Shown here: piece by piece, positions 6,357 through 13,949 of the stretch
Layout of the letters: the number at the start of each line of letters is the position of its first letter
How positions within the stretch are numbered: position 1 is the stretch's first letter
Source: JAWVZB01 sp033722375
GTDB taxonomy: Bacteria; Actinomycetota; Nitriliruptoria; Nitriliruptorales; Nitriliruptoraceae
Reading direction: 5' to 3'
NCBI GenBank assembly: GCA_033722375.1
Contig: JAWVZB010000062.1
Coordinates: 1 to 19,216 of the forward strand
Length of the DNA: 19,216 bases
Program-made: the position numbers and the translations under genes
Notes under the pieces: generated by a model
Databases searched by the model: none
Told to the model about the DNA's origin: nothing
The model's input: the letters and a program-made list of their open reading frames with translations, nothing else

Positions 6357-7150
6357 GAGGCCGACATCGCTACACGCTGCCGCTCGACGGCAGGCGCGAC
6401 CCGGATCTCGAGTCCGCTCGCCTGTTCGCCGCCGGCGCCGTCGGTGTCTGGGTGCAGGACGACCGCATCGTGGGCTGGTTCGACGCCCCGACCGTCGAGG
6501 TCCCACCTGGCGGGGCGTGGATCGTCGAGGAGGACCGCGACTGGCAGGAGGAGTGGAAGGCCACGATCGGACCGGTGCGGGCGGGGGCGGTGGAGATCGT
6601 GCCGAGCTGGCTCGCCGACGAGCACGACGCCGGCGAAAGTGACGTCGTCATCGTGCTCGATCCCGGACGCGCGTTCGGCAGCGGCCACCACGCCACCACC
6701 TGCCTCTGCCTCGAAATGCTGCAGGAGATCGGAGCCGCCGGCTGGCGGGTGCTCGACCTCGGCACCGGCACCGGCGTGCTCGCGATCGCCGCGGCCCGAC
6801 TGGGGGCCGCCGAGGTGGTTGCAGTCGACGTCGACGCAGACGCGATCAGCGCCGCCCGGGAGAACGTCGACCGCAACGACGTGCAGGTGGACCTGCGTCA
6901 CGGTTCCCTCGGGGACGTCGACGGGAAGTTCGATGTCGTGCTCGCCAACCTCACGAGCGACACCCTCCGGGAGCTCGCACCCGACTTGGCCGCCGCCACG
7001 GTGCCGGGCGGGGCGCTGATCGCGAGCGGGATCGCCGACGAGCGGGCCGGCTCCACGGTGTCCGCACTGGGTCGGGAGGGGTTCGAGGTGATGGGCCGGC
7101 GGTCGCGGGACGGCTGGACCGCGGTGGTGGCGCGGCGGGGCGCGACATGA
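6353..7150 (+). CDS. prmA: Ribosomal protein L11 methyltransferase (PrmA)
   Basis: Class I SAM-dependent methyltransferase of 265 residues that trimethylates ribosomal protein L11 in the PrmA family. The N-terminal part (about 1-95) is the L11-recognition region. The catalytic domain shows the family hallmark PGRAFGSGHHATT (104-116), the SAM-binding loop LDLGTGTGVLAIAAARLGA (134-152), the acidic residue ending strand 2 in VAVDVDADAI, and the catalytic-loop NLTSD (199-203). The GTG at 6353 overlaps the upstream stop; the much longer frame upstream is a shadow of the membrane gene. Its stop overlaps the next start (ATGA, 7147-7150). Linkage to another translation-apparatus methyltransferase fits an RNA/ribosome modification operon. 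The slightly short N-terminal domain is normal for actinobacterial members as far as I can judge. Confidence 0.9.
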   Translation: MRGRHRYTLPLDGRRDPDLESARLFAAGAVGVWVQDDRIVGWFDAPTVEVPPGGAWIVEEDRDWQEEWKATIGPVRAGAVEIVPSWLADEHDAGESDVVIVLDPGRAFGSGHHATTCLCLEMLQEIGAAGWRVLDLGTGTGVLAIAAARLGAAEVVAVDVDADAISAARENVDRNDVQVDLRHGSLGDVDGKFDVVLANLTSDTLRELAPDLAAATVPGGALIASGIADERAGSTVSALGREGFEVMGRRSRDGWTAVVARRGAT

Positions 7151-8424
7151 GCCCCAAGCGCACTCCGCTCCCAACCACGCCGACCGACGTCGAGATCGAC
7201 GGGTTCACCTACGGCGGCGAGGGGGTGGGCCGGATCGACGGCAAGGCCGTGTTCGTCCCCGGGACGATCCCCGGCGAGACCGTGCGCGTCCAGGTCGTCG
7301 AGGACAAGAAGAGCTGGGCCAGAGCCGAACTGCTGGAGGTGCTCGCACCCTCCCCCGACCGGGTGCTGCCGCCCTGCCCGTACGTGCATCCCGAGCGGGA
7401 GCACCAGTGCGGCGGCTGCGACCTCCAGCACATCACCCCCGCCCGGCAGCGGTTGTTGAAGACCCGGGTCGTCCGTGAGCAGCTCGAGCGGCTCGGCGGC
7501 ATCACCGACCCCCCGGTGGCCGAGATCCGGGTCGTGGGACCGGACGCCGCCTACCGCAACCGCTCCCGATTCCACGCCGACGAACAGGGCCGACTCGGCT
7601 TCCACGAGGAAGGCACCCACCAGGTGGTTCCCGTCGACCGGTGCCTGATCCTGGCACCCGTGCCGCAGGCACTGCGCGAAGCGGTCGGCGACGAGTCCGG
7701 TGCCAGAGAGGTCGAGGTCCGCGGCCACGAGGGCGGGGCGGCGATCGTGATCGAGCCCGGCGAGGGGCCGCTCGAGCTCGCCGACGCCGACGCCGACCTC
7801 CTGCTCCTCCAACCCGACGGCACCAGCGTCACGATGCGGGGCGAGGGCGTGCTGTCCGAGACGGTCGGTGGCATCACCTACCGGTTCCCCGCAGCCGGGT
7901 TCTTCCAGGTCAACACGCTCGGCGCCGAGGCGATGGTCTCCGAGGCGCTGGCCGCCGCCGGCGAGCTGCGCGGGGCGCTGGTGTGGGACCTCTACGCGGG
8001 CGTGGGGCTGTTCAGCATCCCGCTGGCCCTGGCTGGCGCCGAGGTCGTCGCCGTCGCGGGCGACGACGACGCAGCCGCCTGGCTGGCCCCCAACGCCGAG
8101 GCGGCAGGCGCCACCATCCGTGACGTCGCTGCCGACGTACGAGAGTTCGTGGCGAGTCCAGCGGCCAGACGCGACCCCCCGGACGTGGTGGTGCTCGACC
8201 CGCCCCGCACCGGCGCTGGCGAGGACGTGTGCGACCGACTGGCCGACCTGGCGCCCGCCACGATCGTCTACGTCGCGTGCGACGTCGCCGCGCTGGCTAG
8301 GGACGCGGGGAGGCTCGTCGAGCGCGGCTACCGGCTCACGAGCGCCCAGCCCCTCGATCTGTTCCCGCACACCCACCACGTCGAGGTCGTCGCGAAACTG
8401 GACCTGGCAGCGGCCTCGCACTGA
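7147..8424 (+). CDS. TRAM-domain Fe-S RNA (uracil-5) methyltransferase, RumA/RlmD-TrmA family
   Basis: A 425-residue enzyme expected to make 5-methyluridine in rRNA or tRNA with SAM. An N-terminal TRAM RNA-binding domain (about 14-66, GFTYGGEGVGRIDGKAVFVPG) is followed by four cysteines placed as in RumA/RlmD for a [4Fe-4S] cluster: C77, C88, C91 and C166. The methyltransferase part has FFQVN (252-256), the SAM loop DLYAGVGLFS (281-290), DPPR (351-354) and the catalytic nucleophile C378 in YVACDVAALARD, which replaces the common YVSCNPxTLARD. One oddity is VAVAGDDD (301-308), where the ribose-binding acidic residue usually seen (VxVEGD) is Ala304. The ATG at 7147 overlaps the prmA stop. Whether rRNA or tRNA is the target cannot be settled. 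Confidence 0.9.
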   Translation: MSPKRTPLPTTPTDVEIDGFTYGGEGVGRIDGKAVFVPGTIPGETVRVQVVEDKKSWARAELLEVLAPSPDRVLPPCPYVHPEREHQCGGCDLQHITPARQRLLKTRVVREQLERLGGITDPPVAEIRVVGPDAAYRNRSRFHADEQGRLGFHEEGTHQVVPVDRCLILAPVPQALREAVGDESGAREVEVRGHEGGAAIVIEPGEGPLELADADADLLLLQPDGTSVTMRGEGVLSETVGGITYRFPAAGFFQVNTLGAEAMVSEALAAAGELRGALVWDLYAGVGLFSIPLALAGAEVVAVAGDDDAAAWLAPNAEAAGATIRDVAADVREFVASPAARRDPPDVVVLDPPRTGAGEDVCDRLADLAPATIVYVACDVAALARDAGRLVERGYRLTSAQPLDLFPHTHHVEVVAKLDLAAASH

Positions 8425-8427
8425 CGG

Positions 8428-8466
8428 CAACCCCGAGATGCGGCGCGTTCCTGTCGCGGGGCGGGG
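8428..8466 (+). repeat. Intergenic element, copy 1
   Basis: This 39-base stretch just after the methyltransferase stop matches 13121-13158 at about 30 of 38 positions with one single-base gap. The shared core is CGAGATnCGnCG, then TTCC, then GTCnCGGGGCGGGG. Both copies are in non-coding DNA just downstream of plus-strand genes. This copy has only weak hairpin potential. Confidence 0.5.
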
Positions 8467-8469
8467 GGC

Positions 8470-8498
8470 GTGACAGCAGCGTGGCCGTCGTCTAAGGT
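8470..8498 (+). promoter_or_regulatory. Promoter of the amino acid binding-protein gene
   Basis: GTGACA (8470-8475) and TAAGGT (8493-8498) are spaced by exactly 17 bases, a good housekeeping-sigma promoter for an actinobacterium. It leaves a leader of about 75 bases with a G-rich stretch (8521-8540) before the ribosome site GGAGGA at 8565-8570. Confidence 0.65.
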
Positions 8499-8578
8499 CC
8501 GACAGCGGTAGTAGATACGCCGGGGGACCGGGGGCGGGGGACCGTGGTCTCCGATCATCGAGTGGGAGGAAGCCCATC

Positions 8579-9694
8579 GTGCGTACCAGGAAATGGATCA
8601 AGCTCTCGGCGATCGTCCTCGCCATCGGGCTGCTCGCGAGCGCCTGTAGCAGCGACGACGGGCCCGACGAGGACGAAACCGCCACGGAGGGCGGCACCGA
8701 CACCGGTCAGGAGGGCGAAGCCTCTGGCGACACGCTCCAGACGGTGACGGACCGGGGGACGCTCGTCTGCGGCGTCAACGGCGCCGTCCCCGGCTTCAGC
8801 TTCGCCGACGAGGAAGGCAACATCACCGGCTTCGACGCCGACTACTGCCGCGCCGTCGCGGCAGCCGTGCTCGGTGACCCCGACGCGGTGGAGTTCCGCC
8901 AGCTCACCGCCGAGCAGCGCTTCACCGCGCTCCAGGGCGGCGAGATCGACGTGCTGATCCGGAACACCACCTGGACCGCGACCCGTGACGGGTCCGAGGG
9001 CGCGACCTTCGCGACCACGACCTTCTACGACGGTCAGGGCCTCATGGTGAAGGCGGACTCTGGGGTCTCGGAGCTCGCTGACCTCCAGGGTGCGACCGTC
9101 TGCGTCCTCTCGGGTACCACCACCGAGCTGAACCTCACGACGCTCTCCGAGGCCGAGGGCCTGAACCTCACCCCGCAGACGTTCGAGGACAACGAGACGC
9201 TCCAGTCGGCCTTCGAGCAGGGCCAGTGCCAGGCGTGGACCTCGGACAAGTCCCAGCTCGCCGCCGTGAAGTCGAACTTCCCCGAGGAGCAGGGCGGTCC
9301 AGACGGGCTCGTCATCCTCGAGGACACGATCTCGAAGGAGCCACTCGGGCCCGTCACCCGTGACGGCGACTCGCAGTGGAGCCAGATCGTCGACTGGGTC
9401 GTGATCGCCACGATCCAGGCCGAGGAGTTCGGCATCAACCAGGGCAACGTCGAGGGCTTCAGCTCCGACAGCCCCGACGTCCAGCGCTTCCTCGGACAAT
9501 CCGAGGGCGAGGCGTTCGACCCGGGTCTCGGCTTCCCGAGCACGACCTGGACCACGGACGTGATCTCGGCAGTGGGCAACTACGGCGAGATCTACAACCG
9601 CCACGTCGGTCCCGACACGCCGCTCGGTCTCGAGCGCGGTCTCAACAACCTGTGGACCGAGGGCGGGCTGCTGTACGCCCCGCCGTACCGCTGA
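8579..9694 (+). CDS. aapJ: Polar amino acid ABC transporter substrate-binding lipoprotein (AapJ/BztA type)
   Basis: A 371-residue extracytoplasmic binding protein, expected to capture polar amino acids such as glutamate, glutamine, aspartate or asparagine for the importer encoded downstream. The signal peptide MRTRKWIKLS... ends in the lipobox LASAC with lipidated C23, followed by an acidic Asp/Glu/Thr-rich linker (24-47). The family-3 solute-binding fold starts near 50 and includes RGTLVCGVNGAVPGFS, ITGFDADYCRAVAAAVLGD and IRNTTWTATRDG, all typical of the AapJ/BztA branch, which is longer than the GlnH/HisJ branch. The GTG at 8579 lies 8 bases after GGAGGA. It has its own promoter at 8470 and is separated from the permease genes by a strong hairpin. 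The exact ligand is inferred from family. Confidence 0.92.
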   Translation: MRTRKWIKLSAIVLAIGLLASACSSDDGPDEDETATEGGTDTGQEGEASGDTLQTVTDRGTLVCGVNGAVPGFSFADEEGNITGFDADYCRAVAAAVLGDPDAVEFRQLTAEQRFTALQGGEIDVLIRNTTWTATRDGSEGATFATTTFYDGQGLMVKADSGVSELADLQGATVCVLSGTTTELNLTTLSEAEGLNLTPQTFEDNETLQSAFEQGQCQAWTSDKSQLAAVKSNFPEEQGGPDGLVILEDTISKEPLGPVTRDGDSQWSQIVDWVVIATIQAEEFGINQGNVEGFSSDSPDVQRFLGQSEGEAFDPGLGFPSTTWTTDVISAVGNYGEIYNRHVGPDTPLGLERGLNNLWTEGGLLYAPPYR

Positions 9695-9722
9695 TCGACG
9701 TGGCCTGACCGGCCGCACACAC

Positions 9723-9755
9723 CAGGGAGCCCGGGGCGCGAGTCCCGGGCTCCTG
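9723..9755 (+). terminator. Hairpin between binding-protein and permease genes
   Basis: GGAGCCCGGG (9726-9735) pairs perfectly with CCCGGGCTCC (9744-9753) around an 8-base loop; the stem extends to 12 bp through one bulged G. There is no U tract, as is common in high-GC terminators. It probably lowers read-through from the binding-protein gene into the permease genes, or protects the 3' end of the first transcript. Confidence 0.7.
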
Positions 9756-9776
9756 CCTTCCACGCCGATCGCCGAC

Positions 9777-9782
9777 TAGGGT
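9777..9782 (+). promoter_or_regulatory. -10 box (TAGGGT), leaderless start of the first permease gene
   Basis: TAGGGT is followed by 7 bases (CACACGC) and the ATG at 9790, the same spacing and the same CAC as the AI-2E and MATE genes. No Shine-Dalgarno sequence is present. The -35 region is weak. Confidence 0.5.
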
Positions 9783-9789
9783 CACACGC

Positions 9790-10971
9790 ATGGCAGCTTC
9801 GACGACGGCTGGGGGCCCGCGTCCGCCGCTGTGGCGCGACGTGCGGGTCCTGCGGGTCGTGGGCCAGATCGCGTTCGCGATCCTGACCGTGGCCTTCCTG
9901 TGGTGGATCTGGGGGAACCTGACCGACAACCTCCAGAGCCGGAACCTGCCCACCGGCTTCGACTACCTGTCCCAGCCCGGCGGCTTCATCGTCCAGTACT
10001 CGGACGTGACCTCCTCGACGCCGATCTGGAAGGTGATCCTCACCGGAGTCAAGAACACGCTCCTGGTGTCTGCCGTCGGCATCGTGCTGGCGACCGTCAT
10101 CGGGGTGCTGATCGGCATCGGCCGCCTGTCGAACAACTGGCTGGTTCGGAAGGGGTCGGCTCTCTACGTCGAGGCCGTTCGCAACATCCCGGTGCTCGTG
10201 TGGATCATCTTCTTCTTCTCGGCGCTGCTGCTGCCGGTGCTCCCCGTCGTCGAGGAGTCGGTCACCGGCGACCTGTTCGTCGCCAACAACCGCGCCATCA
10301 GCGTCGCGGGGCCGACGACCCCGAGCGGCGGGGCTGGGACCCTGTGGCTCCTGGGCCTCGTAGCGGTGCTGGCCGGCATCGCGGTCGCGTGGTGGCGCAC
10401 GCGCCGCAACGTCCGCACCGGTCAACCCCACCATCGCGTCATCTGGGGTCTCCTCACGGCGATCGTGGTCTTCGCGATCGGATTCGTCGTGGCCGGCGTT
10501 GACGTCGGCCTCGACCGTCCCGCTCGCGAGGGCTTCGCGGTCACCGGCGGCTTCGCGCTGTCCACCCCCTACCTCGGGGTGCTGATCGGCCTCGTGGTCT
10601 ACACCGCGAGCCACATCGCCGAGATCGTTCGTGGCTCGATCCTCGCGGTTCCGAAGGGCCAGCAGGAAGCGGCCCAGGCGCTGGCGTTGAGCGGCTTCCA
10701 GCGGATGCGGTACGTGATCCTGCCGCAGGCGCTGCGGATCATGGTGCCGCCGACCGCGAACCAGTACCTCAACCTCACCAAGAACAGCTCACTGGCGATC
10801 GCGGTGGGCTACGCCGACGTGATGCAGGTCGTGAAGACCGTCATCGGCAACGGCCGCCCCGCGCCGCAGAACATCGCGATCGCGATGGCGGTCTACCTCG
10901 CGTTCTCGCTCACCATCTCGTTCTTCACCAACCTCTACAACCGCCGCATCCAGTACGTGGGGCGGTCCTGA
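9790..10971 (+). CDS. aapQ: Polar amino acid ABC transporter permease (AapQ/BztB type)
   Basis: A 393-residue inner-membrane permease of the His/Glu/Gln/Arg/opine transporter family. A first helix (about 24-42) is followed by an external segment (45-78), the conserved start of the permease domain TGVKNTLLVSAVGIVLATVIG (85-105) and YVEAVRNIPVLVWI (126-139). A poorly conserved insert with two extra helices (about 160-255) makes it longer than HisQ/GlnP and typical of AapQ. The ATPase-contact (EAA) loop is EAAQALALSGFQRMRYVILPQALR (from 293). It pairs with the next permease to form the channel. The gene has a leaderless-type start, and its stop shares a base with the next start (TGATG). Substrate specificity comes from the binding protein. 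Confidence 0.92.
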   Translation: MAASTTAGGPRPPLWRDVRVLRVVGQIAFAILTVAFLWWIWGNLTDNLQSRNLPTGFDYLSQPGGFIVQYSDVTSSTPIWKVILTGVKNTLLVSAVGIVLATVIGVLIGIGRLSNNWLVRKGSALYVEAVRNIPVLVWIIFFFSALLLPVLPVVEESVTGDLFVANNRAISVAGPTTPSGGAGTLWLLGLVAVLAGIAVAWWRTRRNVRTGQPHHRVIWGLLTAIVVFAIGFVVAGVDVGLDRPAREGFAVTGGFALSTPYLGVLIGLVVYTASHIAEIVRGSILAVPKGQQEAAQALALSGFQRMRYVILPQALRIMVPPTANQYLNLTKNSSLAIAVGYADVMQVVKTVIGNGRPAPQNIAIAMAVYLAFSLTISFFTNLYNRRIQYVGRS

Positions 10972-12275
10972 TGGCCGACACGACCGCTGACCGCGACATG
11001 GCCGCCGAGACGGCGATGCCCGGTCCTCCTGATCCCCCGGAGCGGCCGCAGGTCGCGCGGCTCACGCCGATGGAGTGGGTCCGGGAGAACCTCTTCAGCA
11101 CCTGGTACGACACCCTGATGACGGTCGTCTTCGGGGCCGGCCTGGTGTTCGCGATCTACCGCGGCCTGCGGTTCCTGTTCGTGACGGGGCGCTGGGAGAT
11201 CATCGACCGCAACATGACCAACCTGATGGTCTGGCTGTGGCCGAACCGCCCCGACCTGCTCCGGCCCTGGGTCGCTCTGTTCTTGATGGTGGCGGCCGTG
11301 GGGCTCCTGGCCGGCAGGGCGGTGCGGGTCGCCGCCACGGTCGCCGAGGAGGCCGGCGAACCGATCGAGGAGCTCTCGTGGCGCGAGAACGCGCTGCGGG
11401 TGCTCGGGCGCTTCTGGCCCTTCGTGATGCTGCTCGTCTTCATCGGCTGGTACTCGGGCTCCCCCGAGACATGGCTGATGGAGCTCCTGGTCGTGGTGGA
11501 CCTCCTCGCGTTCCGGGCACTCGCGCTGCGGCTGCCCAAGGCAGTCGCCGACCGGACGGGACTGATCGCCGGGCTGCTGTTCCTGGCCGCGTTCGGGACC
11601 CTCACCTGGTTCGGCGGCCACGGCTGGGACGACTGGGGTGGGCTGATGCTCACCATCTTCCTCGCCGCCGGCGGCATCATCCTGTCGTTCCCACTGGGGG
11701 TCGGACTCGCGTTGGGCCGCCGGTCGAGCTTCCCCATCGTGCGCACCATCTGCGTCACCTACATCGAGCTGATCCGTGGGGTCCCGCTGATCACGCTGCT
11801 GTTCATGGCCAGCATCATGCTCGGCTTCTTCCTCCCCTCGGATTTCAACAGCCCCGCCGGTGTGACCCGGGCGCTTGTCGCGATCATCCTCTTCACCGCC
11901 GCCTACGTGGCCGAGATCGTGCGGGGCGGGCTCCAGTCGGTCCCCCAGGGACAGATCGAAGCGGCCCAGGCCGTCGGCCTGTCCCCGCTCAAGCAGACCC
12001 GGCTGATCGTGCTGCCGCAGGCGCTCCGCAACGTGATCCCGGCGCTCGTGGGCCAGTTCATCAGCCTCCTCAAGGACACCTCGCTGGTCGCGATCATCGG
12101 TCAGTTCGAGATCCTCGGCGTCGCCCGTCGCATCACCAACCAGGGGGACTTCGCCGGCCAGGGGCTCCTGGCCGAGACGCTGTTCTTCGCCGCGCTCGTC
12201 TACTGGGTCCTCGCCTACACCATGTCGCGCGAGAGCCAGCGGCTCGAGAAGCGGCTCGGGGTGGGCGAACGATGA
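10971..12275 (+). CDS. aapM: Polar amino acid ABC transporter permease (AapM/BztC type)
   Basis: A 434-residue permease, the second membrane subunit of the importer. The first ~220 residues contain a hydrophilic start and several extra helices that HisM-like permeases lack, as in AapM/BztC. The permease domain begins near GGIILSFPLGVGLALGRRS (about 226-244), continues with TYIELIRGVPLITLLFM, and has the EAA loop EAAQAVGLSPLKQTRLIVLPQALRN (about 327-351). The C-terminus is the usual AYTMSRESQRLEKRL. The ATG at 10971 overlaps the upstream stop by one base, so the two permeases are translationally coupled, probably as an obligate heterodimer. Confidence 0.92.
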   Translation: MADTTADRDMAAETAMPGPPDPPERPQVARLTPMEWVRENLFSTWYDTLMTVVFGAGLVFAIYRGLRFLFVTGRWEIIDRNMTNLMVWLWPNRPDLLRPWVALFLMVAAVGLLAGRAVRVAATVAEEAGEPIEELSWRENALRVLGRFWPFVMLLVFIGWYSGSPETWLMELLVVVDLLAFRALALRLPKAVADRTGLIAGLLFLAAFGTLTWFGGHGWDDWGGLMLTIFLAAGGIILSFPLGVGLALGRRSSFPIVRTICVTYIELIRGVPLITLLFMASIMLGFFLPSDFNSPAGVTRALVAIILFTAAYVAEIVRGGLQSVPQGQIEAAQAVGLSPLKQTRLIVLPQALRNVIPALVGQFISLLKDTSLVAIIGQFEILGVARRITNQGDFAGQGLLAETLFFAALVYWVLAYTMSRESQRLEKRLGVGER

Positions 12276-12309
12276 CCCACCCCGTACTGCCACGCACCGG
12301 AGGCACCTC

Positions 12310-13098
12310 ATGAGCACCGAGACGAACTACGACCTCACCCGCGCCGCCATGGAGCCAGGCGGCACCGGCGAGGTCATGATCGAGATCCACGACATGGACA
12401 AGTGGTTCGGCGACTTCCAGGCGCTCAAGGACATCAACCTCGTGGTCGGCAAACAGGAGGTGGTGGTCGTCATCGGCCCGTCGGGGTCGGGCAAGTCGAC
12501 GCTGATTCGCTGCATCAACCGGCTCGAGAAGCACGACGAGGGCACGATCGTGGTCGACGGCGTCGAGATGTCCGACGACCTCAAGAACATCCAGGAGATC
12601 CGCCGCGAGGTGGGCATGGTGTTCCAGTCGTTCAACCTCTTCCCCCACCTGACCGTGCTGGACAACGTCACGCTCGCGCCCCGCCAGGTCCGCAACTGGC
12701 CCAAGGCGAAGGCCGAAGAGGAGGCGATGTCCCAGCTCGAGCGGGTCAAGATCCCCGAGCAGGCGCCGAAGTACCCCGGCCAGCTCTCCGGGGGTCAGCA
12801 GCAGCGTGTCGCGATCGCGCGGGCGCTCGCCATGCAGCCGAAGGTGATGCTCTTCGACGAGCCGACCTCCGCGCTCGACCCCGAGATGATCAAAGAGGTC
12901 CTCGACGCGATGGTCGAGCTCGCCGAGTCCGGCATGACGATGATCGTGGTCACCCACGAGATGGGCTTCGCCCGCGCGGTCGCCGACCGCGTGGTGTTCA
13001 TGGCCGACGGCCAGATCGTGGAGGTCGGCACCCCCGAGCACTTCTTCGAGAACCCCCAGGAGGAGCGCACGAAGCTGTTCCTCAGCCAGATCCTGTAG
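12310..13098 (+). CDS. aapP: Polar amino acid ABC transporter ATP-binding protein (AapP/GlnQ type)
   Basis: A 262-residue ATPase that powers the amino acid importer from the cytoplasmic side. All ABC motifs are intact: Walker A GPSGSGKST (56-64), Q-loop Gln106 in MVFQSFNLFPH, signature LSGGQQQR (159-166), Walker B VMLFDEPTSALD (179-190) and switch His216 in VVTHEMGFAR. The short C-terminus without a regulatory domain matches GlnQ/AapP. The ATG at 12310 follows GGAGG (12299-12303) by 6 bases. It is 34 bases downstream of the second permease and ends the operon; a long inverted repeat and a convergent MerR-type gene follow. Confidence 0.95.
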   Translation: MSTETNYDLTRAAMEPGGTGEVMIEIHDMDKWFGDFQALKDINLVVGKQEVVVVIGPSGSGKSTLIRCINRLEKHDEGTIVVDGVEMSDDLKNIQEIRREVGMVFQSFNLFPHLTVLDNVTLAPRQVRNWPKAKAEEEAMSQLERVKIPEQAPKYPGQLSGGQQQRVAIARALAMQPKVMLFDEPTSALDPEMIKEVLDAMVELAESGMTMIVVTHEMGFARAVADRVVFMADGQIVEVGTPEHFFENPQEERTKLFLSQIL

Positions 13099-13161
13099 GA
13101 GCCCGCCCCGCCCACGACACAAACCGCGAGATACGACGGTTTCCGTCACGGGGCGGGGCTC
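13099..13161. terminator. Nested inverted repeat between convergent genes (bidirectional terminator)
   Basis: GAGCCCGCCCCG (13099-13110) is complementary to CGGGGCGGGGCTC (13149-13161) with one bulged base. Within the loop AAACCG (13121-13126) pairs with CGGTTT (13137-13142). It fills the gap between the importer ATPase gene and the convergent MerR-type gene, where a two-way terminator is expected. Confidence 0.6.
13121..13158 (+). repeat. Intergenic element, copy 2
   Basis: This 38-base stretch matches 8428-8466 (about 30 of 38 positions, one gap), in the same orientation and again just after a plus-strand stop codon. Here it also forms the inner part and right arm of the nested terminator. 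The sequence similarity exceeds what the hairpin alone would require. Confidence 0.5.
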
Positions 13162-13921
13162 AGGGGGTGCCGGCGCGGTTGGCGTTGGCGACGATGGCGT
13201 CGCGGACCCACTCGGCCAGCCCCTCGGCGAGCTCCTCGTAGGTGGCGCGGAACCGGGGATCGGCGACGTACATCTCGCCGAGCTGTACCTGCATCTCGTG
13301 TGAGCACGGGTAGAAGCGCTCGTCGATCTGGCGCCGGTGGGCCTCCACCGCGTCCATCGCGGGCTCGGCGTCGGGCGGGGCGCCGGTCGTGTAGACCTCG
13401 GCGATACGAACCATGATCGCCTCGCTCTCGGCCTTGACCTCCTCCCAGTCCTCCTTGGTGTAGTCGGCGGTGCGGCGGCGGCTCTCGGACCAGGCGTCGG
13501 TCTCGCCCCAACGCTCCGCGGCCTCCTGCCGACGCTGGCGCTGCTCCTCGCCGAACACCTCGAACATCGCTTCCTCAGACATGGTCGTTCCTTCCTCGTG
13601 GGCGGCGATGGCGTGTTCGACGGCGGTGATCATCTGCCCGAGACGCCCCGCCTCGGCCATCAGCAGCTCGTGTTGGTCGCGCAGTGCACGACCGCGGTCG
13701 AAGTCCGGCGCGTCGAGGAGGTCCTTGATGTCCTCGAGCGCGAACCCGAGCTCGCGGTAGAACAGCACCTGCTGGAGCCGCTCGAGGTCGCCGCGGTCGT
13801 AGAGCCGGTAGCCCGCGTCGGTCCGTCCGCTCGGCTTCACCAGCCCGATCTCGTCGTAGTGGTGGAGGGTGCGGATCGTGACGTTCGCGAGCTCGGCGAC
13901 CTCGCCGACCGTTCGTGGCAT
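13160..13921 (-). CDS. MerR-family regulator of the TipA type (HTH plus TipAS domain)
   Basis: A 253-residue transcriptional regulator. The N-terminal MerR winged helix (about 1-70) shows TVGEVAELANVTIRTLHHYDEIGLVKPSGRTDAGYRLY; a dimerisation helix spans about 75-110. The C-terminal TipAS domain starts at EEAMFEVFG (116-124) and carries ERFYPCSHEMQVQLGEMYVADPRF; C206 in RFYPCSHEM aligns with the cysteine that captures thiopeptide antibiotics in Streptomyces TipA. TipA activates its own promoter when it binds thiopeptides; the same is inferred here from the tipA-like palindrome upstream. Met114 could serve as an internal start for a DNA-binding-free TipAS form. The full-length ATG at 13921 has only a weak ribosome site. 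The real ligand is unknown. Confidence 0.92.
   Translation of the reverse strand: MPRTVGEVAELANVTIRTLHHYDEIGLVKPSGRTDAGYRLYDRGDLERLQQVLFYRELGFALEDIKDLLDAPDFDRGRALRDQHELLMAEAGRLGQMITAVEHAIAAHEEGTTMSEEAMFEVFGEEQRQRRQEAAERWGETDAWSESRRRTADYTKEDWEEVKAESEAIMVRIAEVYTTGAPPDAEPAMDAVEAHRRQIDERFYPCSHEMQVQLGEMYVADPRFRATYEELAEGLAEWVRDAIVANANRAGTP
13580..13597 (-). promoter_or_regulatory. Internal ribosome site and in-frame ATG for a TipAS-like short product
   Basis: GAGGAAGGA (13597-13589) lies 6 bases before an in-frame ATG (13582-13580, Met114), which starts MSEEAMFEVFG, exactly where the ligand-binding domain begins. This is a stronger ribosome site than that of the full-length start. In S. lividans tipA, an internal start makes TipAS in excess over TipAL; the same layout is visible here. 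Confidence 0.6.
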
Positions 13922-13949
13922 CGCGGTTCTCGCTTGTTTCCATGCCCGG

